NCBI GenBank assembly: GCA_947258835.1
Contig: CAMYJY010000042.1
Location: 1-10,877, forward strand
DNA length: 10,877 nucleotides
Origin: an uncultured Pirellulales bacterium
Lineage (GTDB): Bacteria; Planctomycetota; Planctomycetia; Pirellulales; Lacipirellulaceae
Direction: 5' to 3'
In this document: piece by piece, positions 5,835 through 10,877 of the stretch
Layout: every line of letters begins with the position of its first letter
How positions within the stretch are numbered: position 1 is the first letter of the stretch
Translations under genes and position numbers: made by a program
Notes under the pieces: generated by a model
Told to the model about the DNA's origin: nothing
The model's input: the letters and a program-made list of their open reading frames with translations, nothing else
The model's database searches: none

Positions 5835-7742
5835 ATGAAAACCTTCAAGATCCGTTGCGTTACCTGCCAAGCCAGTCTCGTGGTTCGAGATGAGGCCTTG
5901 CTAGGTCAAATTGTGGCCTGCCCGCGTTGCGAGAGCATGGTGGAGGTGCAACGACCGGCCTCGGAAACGACGTCCGCCGGGGAAATCGATGCGGCGGATG
6001 CCTCGTCGGCGGAGGGCGTAGAGGAGCCAGCCGAGGGCGTCTCCCAAGAGACGAACGCGGCGACCACATTCCGGTGGGTGCTGGCTCCCAAGATGCTCGT
6101 CCCCGTGGCGGTGGTTGGTCTGATCACGGGGGCCTACCTCCTGACCGGCGTACCGCCAACAACCCCAGATCCTGCGGAGTTGCCCGCCACCGACGGGGTC
6201 CACCAGGTGGTCCCGCCGTCCGAGTCAGAATCCGAGTCAGAAGCAGTGCAGCAGGCGCCCTCTAGCATTGCTGCGGTGGCCCCATCACCGCAGCCTCCGT
6301 CAGCGACCCCAGCCACGCCAGCGGAACCCGGCGGGAGCGCGCAACCGGTAGCCCAGTCGCCGCCAGCGGAGCCTGTTGCGGTGGAACAGCCGGCGGCAAA
6401 ACCGACCGAGACGACAGACGGCGAGGCGAGAGCCACTCCTCAGTCCGCGTTTGACCCCAACAAACGGTTGGCTAGCGAGGGTCAGATCAGTCCTCTTGAT
6501 TTTGATCCCGAGAATTTCACCTTGGATATGTTCCATTCCCAGACGTCTCCCCACACCACCACCAGCCAGGCGCAAACTGCAATCTCTCCCCGTCCCGCCA
6601 CAGATACCCCCCAGCCCCCCACACGACCCGATGCACCGCTTCGTCTCAGCCTCGACAACAGCACAAATCCGCAGCGTCCCGACGCGGCGGACCGTTTAAA
6701 ACTGCCTGTGCCCGCGCTTCGCTGGGAAGCCTTACCCTTGGTTGAGTTTCTGCAACTGATCAGCCAACTTAGCGGTGTCCCGGTGAGCGTGTCGCCAGAG
6801 CACCTGCAAATGGCCGGGGTCACACCTCAAACTCCCGTCTCGCTGCAAGCGACCGACCTCACCTGCGGCGACGCTCTGGGCCGCGTCCTGGATCCCCTCC
6901 GGCTGGAATATGGAACGGACGGCCCCTACGTACAGGTCCTCCGCCAAGGAAGCGTCCAGACCAAAGAAGTTGCCTACCCGGCGGAAGACCTGATGGATGG
7001 TGCCACCGACACCGCGGAGATTGTCCGCTGGATGCAGCGGCTCGTGGCCCCCACCACCTGGGAATCGGCTGGCGGCGCGGGCACACTATCGGTAGCTGCA
7101 GGCAAGATAAACGTTTCCCAATCGCAGCGGGTGCATTTTCAGATTTTATTTTTTCTGGAACGCGTGCGTTTGGCCCGCGGCCTACCACCGCTGAGCCGCT
7201 TTGCGGCCAAGCATGTCCGCGCAGCATCGAGCTGGCAGCTGCTGGCGAAGCCGCTGCGCCAGCCAACGACTTTTACTTTTTCGCACGACACCCCATTGCA
7301 AGAGGTTTTTTGCCACTGGCAAACAGAAATGGGGATCCCCATCTTGGTAGATTGGCCCGCCCTGGGGGCCCAGCATTTGGGCCCGAACACACGGGTCACC
7401 TGTGCGGTACGCGCGCAGCCCTGGCGGCAAGTACTAACGGAATTGCTGGCGCCCCTGGGCCTGGACTGGCGCGCTGCTCCCGGGCCCGTGCTAGAAATCA
7501 CCTCAGCGGAAAAATGTCGCAACAACTTGTGGCTGGATGTCTTTCCGTTGACCACGGAGGTCACCCTCCCAGCCGTGGAAAAAATCGTCCTTACGGATTC
7601 CCCGCGGGAAACGCAATTATTGCTGGACACCTCGGGACATTTCCTAGCCGTGCTGGGCCCGGTGTCTGTGCAGCGCCGCGTCGCGCGGTGGTTCATCCAG
7701 CACCAGCACGTAGCAGTGCCGGGGCCCGGCGGCACCAAATAG
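5835..7742 (+). CDS. Zinc-ribbon, single-pass membrane protein with two STN-like domains
   Basis: 635 residues; I recognise the architecture, not a named gene. C8-x2-C11 and C29-x2-C32 form an N-terminal Cys4 zinc ribbon. A hydrophobic helix follows at about 86-106 (MLVPVAVVGLITGAYLL), with a basic residue before it, so the ribbon should be cytosolic and the rest outside the membrane. Residues ~107-285 are a Pro/Ala/Ser/Glu-rich, probably disordered linker that includes SESESESE. Residues ~290-371 (LPLVEFLQLISQLSGVPVSV, then TCGDALGRVLDPLRLEYG) and ~471-556 (TPLQEVFCHWQTEMGIPILV, then VLTELLAPLGLDWR) have the layout of secretin/TonB short N-terminal (STN) domains. No secretin barrel or TonB box is present. 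It may link a cytosolic partner to an envelope structure; function unknown. No ribosome site is seen. Divergent from hisD and convergent with the glycosyltransferase. Confidence 0.75.
   Translation: MKTFKIRCVTCQASLVVRDEALLGQIVACPRCESMVEVQRPASETTSAGEIDAADASSAEGVEEPAEGVSQETNAATTFRWVLAPKMLVPVAVVGLITGAYLLTGVPPTTPDPAELPATDGVHQVVPPSESESESEAVQQAPSSIAAVAPSPQPPSATPATPAEPGGSAQPVAQSPPAEPVAVEQPAAKPTETTDGEARATPQSAFDPNKRLASEGQISPLDFDPENFTLDMFHSQTSPHTTTSQAQTAISPRPATDTPQPPTRPDAPLRLSLDNSTNPQRPDAADRLKLPVPALRWEALPLVEFLQLISQLSGVPVSVSPEHLQMAGVTPQTPVSLQATDLTCGDALGRVLDPLRLEYGTDGPYVQVLRQGSVQTKEVAYPAEDLMDGATDTAEIVRWMQRLVAPTTWESAGGAGTLSVAAGKINVSQSQRVHFQILFFLERVRLARGLPPLSRFAAKHVRAASSWQLLAKPLRQPTTFTFSHDTPLQEVFCHWQTEMGIPILVDWPALGAQHLGPNTRVTCAVRAQPWRQVLTELLAPLGLDWRAAPGPVLEITSAEKCRNNLWLDVFPLTTEVTLPAVEKIVLTDSPRETQLLLDTSGHFLAVLGPVSVQRRVARWFIQHQHVAVPGPGGTK
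6219..6242 (+). repeat. Tandem 12-bp duplication in linker of the STN protein
   Basis: TCCGAGTCAGAA occurs twice without gap (6219-6230, 6231-6242), in frame, encoding Ser-Glu repeats in the disordered linker. It looks like a recent slippage event, and its copy number may vary between strains. Confidence 0.7.
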
Positions 7743-7793
7743 TCGTAGGCTGGAAATTTTGAACCACGACGAAACCACGAAAACAACGACCCT

Positions 7794-9083
7794 CTACCAG
7801 TGCCAGGTCGACTCCCGCACGTGGATGGGAACGAAATTGTCACGGAAAGAGCGGCGCGTAAATATTTCTTCGGTCACGGCAATGAGCGAAACGAACTTGA
7901 GCAATACGTGGTACAGGGGCATCAGAGGCGTCGCCAAACCAATGGCCAAGTCGCGCAGACGATTTGTCGAGTAGTAGAGAATGAGTAGTAACTGCAACAT
8001 GTCCAGCGCCACATAAACCACGTAGTTGAGCAGCAGGACATAACCCAGCTGCGCGCGTGGCTGCAGCAGCAGCAGCCATACGGCGTATCCCCAGAAGGCA
8101 TACATCAAGATCACGTTGTACATCCAGCGATCCAGCAAGAGGGCAAAATTAGAAAGACGAAAATTGGGATTCCGAGGATTGATCAGGTCGATATGTTTGC
8201 GGCACTCAAAAGTGACCACGGCCCACTCCCAGCGACGTCGCTGCTTGATCAGTGTCCACCAGTTCTGCGGCAGGTTGGTCAGGCACTGGGCGTAGGGGGC
8301 GAAGACAATGCGGTAGCCGGACTTCCGCATCCGCAAGGTCAGGTCACCGTCCTCCCCCGGTCCCACATCCCAGCCATGCAGCCGCTGGATGGCCGAGCGG
8401 CGGTAGGCACCAAAAGCCCCCGAGATAATGCCCAAGATCCCCATCCGAGATGCAAACATGCGTCCCACAAAAATATTGCGGAGGTACTCCAAGGCCTGCA
8501 ACCACGTGATCAACTTGGCAAATGGATTGCGGGCGAGCACCGTCGCCGATACCGCCCCCACACTGGGGTCGGCAAAGGGCTGCACAATTTCCCAAATGCC
8601 CGTGGAGGAAACGTGGGAATCTCCATCCACGCAAACCAGAATCTCTGCCTGCGTGAATGGCAGGGCAAAATTAAGGGCTGAGGACTTGCCCCCACGCCGT
8701 GGCTTGCGGAGCACGGTCATCTGGGGAATCCGTTGGGCAAAATCGCGCGCAATACTGGCCATGCCATCATCAGACCCGTCATCGACGACAATGATCTCCA
8801 TGCGGGGATAGGTGCCATGCAACGATTCGAGTGTGTAGGGCAGGGTGTCCGCTTCATTCAAACCGGCGATAATCACGCACACCGTGGGGCAATGCTGGTA
8901 TTCGACTTCACGCTGGCGAGGATGGAAGACGGTCTTGTAGAGCAGCTGCGCAAAATCAACCAGCCACACCCCCAGCGCCCCGACGGAGTAGCGGACGGCG
9001 TCCAGCAACAAGATGGGCGCCAACACCAGGAGCAGGTCTTCACGACGCTCCGATGAGAGCCAGTGGATCCAATCGATTAACAT
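7794..9083 (-). CDS. Membrane glycosyltransferase family 2, processive polysaccharide synthase type
   Basis: 429 residues. One or two N-terminal membrane helices (~16-47) precede a GT2 catalytic domain. VVDDGSDD carries D101-D102 (UDP binding), CVDGDSH carries D153 and D155 (DxD, metal), GPGEDGD carries D245 (catalytic base) and QRRRW is at 281-285 (glucan/acceptor binding). D,D,D,QxxRW is the full signature of processive beta-glycan synthases such as PgaC, HasA and BcsA. Three or more C-terminal helices (~315-400) would form the export channel. The sugar and polymer are not shown by the sequence; poly-GlcNAc or a cellulose-like glycan is possible. There is no C-terminal PilZ domain as in BcsA, but the upstream gene, overlapping by 44 nt, encodes one. 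The ATG at 9083 is preferred over a TTG three codons upstream. It is probably translationally coupled to the upstream gene. Confidence 0.9.
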   Translation of the reverse strand: MLIDWIHWLSSERREDLLLVLAPILLLDAVRYSVGALGVWLVDFAQLLYKTVFHPRQREVEYQHCPTVCVIIAGLNEADTLPYTLESLHGTYPRMEIIVVDDGSDDGMASIARDFAQRIPQMTVLRKPRRGGKSSALNFALPFTQAEILVCVDGDSHVSSTGIWEIVQPFADPSVGAVSATVLARNPFAKLITWLQALEYLRNIFVGRMFASRMGILGIISGAFGAYRRSAIQRLHGWDVGPGEDGDLTLRMRKSGYRIVFAPYAQCLTNLPQNWWTLIKQRRRWEWAVVTFECRKHIDLINPRNPNFRLSNFALLLDRWMYNVILMYAFWGYAVWLLLLQPRAQLGYVLLLNYVVYVALDMLQLLLILYYSTNRLRDLAIGLATPLMPLYHVLLKFVSLIAVTEEIFTRRSFRDNFVPIHVRESTWHW

Positions 9084-10587
9084 AGTATCCAATCAGTTCT
9101 TGTTCCGCTGCCTGATGGGCTGGAAAGCGATAGGAACAGCGGAGGCACTGGCCAACTTGTTCCAGCTCGGTATCCGACCAATCACAACTCAAACAGCGAT
9201 GGGGCCCGTTCACGTACTCAAAGTCGGCGCCCACCACCAAACTACGCAGGCGGCATTTGGGGCACACCATCTCGCCCGGTTGTTCAAAGTCGACCACAAA
9301 ACCGACATGGGCGCAGGCGAAGTGGTGGATCAGCTGACTGCACGTGGTATGAATCGACCCGCAGGCCCGGCACCCGGTGCGAAACGTGGGCAATCCCTGG
9401 CATTGGGGGCAGGCATAGATCCGATCCACCAACGTCGGCTGCAACACACCGAGCTGGGCCCATTGGGCCATGATCTCATCAGACAACGGGGTGCGAAAAC
9501 CACCGGATTCCGTATTTAATTGGGGAAGCAGATTTTCCTCGCAAAACAGGCTGTCTGCATCCTCCTCGAAACGAGCCCCCAATTCCATGCCTCTGGCGGT
9601 AGGAGTTGCGCGGCGGATTTCCACCGTCGTAAAATGGATCTTGCCATCATCACTCTCCACTCCGATGACAAATTTTTTGGTGGGCAACTGAAATTTTTCC
9701 CCAATCTCAAAACCAATTCCGCCTGCGCTCAGATCCAGCGACGTCCCCTCCGAACGGTGGTCCAGGTCAGGAGCACCACCGGGTAGAATCGGAATCGTAT
9801 ACAGCGGCTTGGTCAGGCAATACCGCGCGTGCTGACGCTTTTCCGTGTAGTCGATGCGCGGGCCACCGGCATCATCATCTGCTGGCTGTGGCTTTAACAG
9901 ATCCAGCAGGCGATCTCTCCGCGCCAATCCCATGTGCACCGCCTGCGACAAGACGCGGTTGGACAGTTGGGACTTCACCAGATAGTCCTGCGCCCCCTGC
10001 CGAATGCCCTCGATGGCTTCGAGTATATTATCGTGCCAAGTGAGGGCAATCACCGGCGCGGTCCCGGCGCGCGGTCGCACCTTCGCTAACGTGTTGTACC
10101 AATCACTGTCTGGAAGGGAGATGTCTAGCAAGATGCAGTCACAGCGATGTTGCTCCAACCAATCCACCGCAGCGGCCAAACAATCGACATGCGTGATGTC
10201 GAAGCCACCTTGGTGGTCGTGTTCCAGCTCGTCTCGGACCAGGTTCAAAAAGGCATGATCGTCTTCCACGAGGAGCACCTGCTTGGCCTGCCCGGAAGTT
10301 CCCGCGGCTGCCACATCGGGCTGCCGGTGGTCACGATCGATTTCGGCGGGGTGGATTGCCGCCGACTCGGTAGCGACCAAGTCCGTGTGTTGCGTGAGCC
10401 AGTGGGGCTGGGCTGCCCACAGATCAATCCGGCGGGTCTCCCATTTTTTTCTTTCTATCGCGAAGAAAATACGACGCACCAGATCGGCGGGTGAAAACGC
10501 ATCGACCACCAGGTGATCCTGGGCCCCCAGGGCAATGGCCTGCACAAACCAAAGAACAGCGTTCTCGGAGTTGATGTAGCAGGGCAT
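9040..10587 (-). CDS. Receiver-PilZ-TackOD1-like regulator, 5'-truncated
   Basis: 515 residues from the first ATG; a TTG at 10623 is also in frame, and the frame is closed by TAG near 10690. Residues ~15-53 (ALGAQDHLVV, then RRIFFAIERKK) are only the last third of a receiver domain, with Val28 where the conserved Lys should be. Residues ~103-221 are a complete receiver: E108/D109/D110, phospho-acceptor D155 (LLDISLP), T183, K205. PilZ spans ~249-345 with RQHAR (251-255) and DLSAGG (285-290), the c-di-GMP-binding RxxxR and DxSxxG. Residues ~387-495 hold CPQC, CRAC, LIHHFACAHVG, CPKC, CLSC and CLRC, resembling the TackOD1 metal-binding output domain. Its 3' end overlaps the glycosyltransferase, so it probably controls that synthase. 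Homology stops at about 10550, where a plus-strand gene begins, so the true 5' end is missing and any annotated start is artificial. Confidence 0.8.
   Translation of the reverse strand: MPCYINSENAVLWFVQAIALGAQDHLVVDAFSPADLVRRIFFAIERKKWETRRIDLWAAQPHWLTQHTDLVATESAAIHPAEIDRDHRQPDVAAAGTSGQAKQVLLVEDDHAFLNLVRDELEHDHQGGFDITHVDCLAAAVDWLEQHRCDCILLDISLPDSDWYNTLAKVRPRAGTAPVIALTWHDNILEAIEGIRQGAQDYLVKSQLSNRVLSQAVHMGLARRDRLLDLLKPQPADDDAGGPRIDYTEKRQHARYCLTKPLYTIPILPGGAPDLDHRSEGTSLDLSAGGIGFEIGEKFQLPTKKFVIGVESDDGKIHFTTVEIRRATPTARGMELGARFEEDADSLFCEENLLPQLNTESGGFRTPLSDEIMAQWAQLGVLQPTLVDRIYACPQCQGLPTFRTGCRACGSIHTTCSQLIHHFACAHVGFVVDFEQPGEMVCPKCRLRSLVVGADFEYVNGPHRCLSCDWSDTELEQVGQCLRCSYRFPAHQAAEQELIGYYVNRLDPLALIGAS
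10530..10560. other. Breakpoint joining two 5'-truncated genes head to head
   Basis: To the left, minus-strand codons read as a receiver-domain C-terminus (VQAIALGAQD). To the right, plus-strand codons read as a quinone oxidoreductase (KPKNSVLGVDVAG). Neither gene has its start. The exact join cannot be placed closer than about 30 bp because both readings fit weakly in between. A rearrangement or a chimeric assembly would both give this. Confidence 0.7.
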
Positions 10588-10877
10588 GTCGAGGCGGTTG
10601 GCAAGAACGTCACGCAATTTCAACCAGGTGATGAGGTATTCGGCTTGTGCAAGGGCGTCTTCGCCGAGTATGTGTGTGGTCGCGAGGACCGACTATTGCG
10701 TAAACCGGCCAATCTCACATTTGAGCAGGCCGCGGCCGTACCTGTCGCGGCACTCACAGCTCTCCAGGGTCTTCGCGATCGAGAACAAATCGAGCAAGGA
10801 CAGGAGATCTTGATCGTTGGTGCCTCGGGAGGAGTGGGTACCTTCGCCGTGCAGATTGCCAAATCGTTCGGAGCGGA
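10546..10877 (+). pseudogene. Quinone oxidoreductase / zinc-type alcohol dehydrogenase (MDR), missing 5' end and running off the window
   Basis: About 110 codons, open to the window end. KPKNSVLGVDVAGHVEAVGK, then FQPGDEVFGLCKGVFAEYV, then RKPANLTFEQAAAVPVAALT match the MDR quinone-oxidoreductase family in order, and ILIVGASGGVGTFAVQIAKS is the Rossmann NADPH loop. These motifs normally begin around residue 50-60 of a ~310-340-residue enzyme, so the N-terminal part of the catalytic domain is absent. The frame meets a TGA at 10492-10494, and the ~17 codons between that stop and 10546 do not resemble the family. No plausible start precedes the homology. The family reduces quinones or enones with NADPH in the cytosol. 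Either this is a broken gene at a rearrangement or the join is an assembly error; the 3' half may be intact beyond the window. Confidence 0.82.

Noticed and set aside
7743..7793. Short ACCACGA-like repeats between convergent stops
   Set aside because: Imperfect and only 51 bp of spacer; no stem for a bidirectional terminator and too little to call a repeat element.
7139..7843. 234-codon minus-strand open frame across the end of the STN-protein gene and the glycosyltransferase 3' end
   Set aside because: Antisense to a well-supported gene; rich in Ser/Arg/Cys with no domain pattern, as expected for a GC-rich shadow frame.
9013..9519. 168-codon plus-strand open frame
   Set aside because: Antisense to the zinc-cluster part of the regulator, where the Cys motifs on the minus strand are unmistakable.
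10586..10813. 75-codon plus-strand open frame with an ATG
   Set aside because: It is in a different frame from the MDR oxidoreductase reading, which covers the same bases with strong family motifs.
1..10877. CRISPR array or phage genes
   Set aside because: No regularly spaced direct repeats and no phage structural, integrase or packaging genes were seen on either strand.

Overview
The window looks like a piece of a GC-rich planctomycete chromosome (inference). Most core genes lack a Shine-Dalgarno sequence. There is a zinc-ribbon membrane protein with secretin-type short domains, and a receiver-PilZ-zinc-finger protein of a kind I associate with Planctomycetes. No rRNA or other taxonomic marker is present, so the phylum call is moderate.

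Left part (1-2604): the 3' end of a VapB antitoxin gene overlaps a complete vapC toxin gene by ATGA, in visibly AT-richer DNA. A minus-strand P-loop kinase of the N4BP2-like type converges on it. A plus-strand BaiN/HI0933-type flavoprotein follows, after a divergent spacer holding a perfect 16-bp palindrome. Next comes a 489-bp gene-free stretch (2605-3093) with a well-formed REPIN: two inverted REP-like hairpins inside a further outer stem.

Middle part (3094-7742): a minus-strand hisD-hisC pair (histidinol dehydrogenase, histidinol-phosphate aminotransferase; two late steps of histidine synthesis). Divergent from it is a 635-residue protein with an N-terminal Cys4 zinc ribbon, one membrane helix, a long Pro/Ala/Ser linker and two STN-like domains predicted outside the cytoplasmic membrane.

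Right part (7794-10877): the most interesting locus. A minus-strand gene encodes the tail of one receiver domain, a complete receiver domain, a PilZ domain with both c-di-GMP-binding motifs, and a Cys/His-rich C-terminus resembling TackOD1. It overlaps by 44 nt a membrane glycosyltransferase of family 2 with the motif set of processive polysaccharide synthases. I infer a phosphorylation- and c-di-GMP-controlled exopolysaccharide synthase whose PilZ sensor is supplied by a separate protein.

At about 10530-10560 this gene runs head-to-head into a plus-strand quinone-oxidoreductase (MDR) gene. That gene has no start codon and no first ~50 residues, and the receiver gene is also missing its 5' end. 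Two genes cut at one point mean a breakpoint: a real rearrangement or an assembly chimera.
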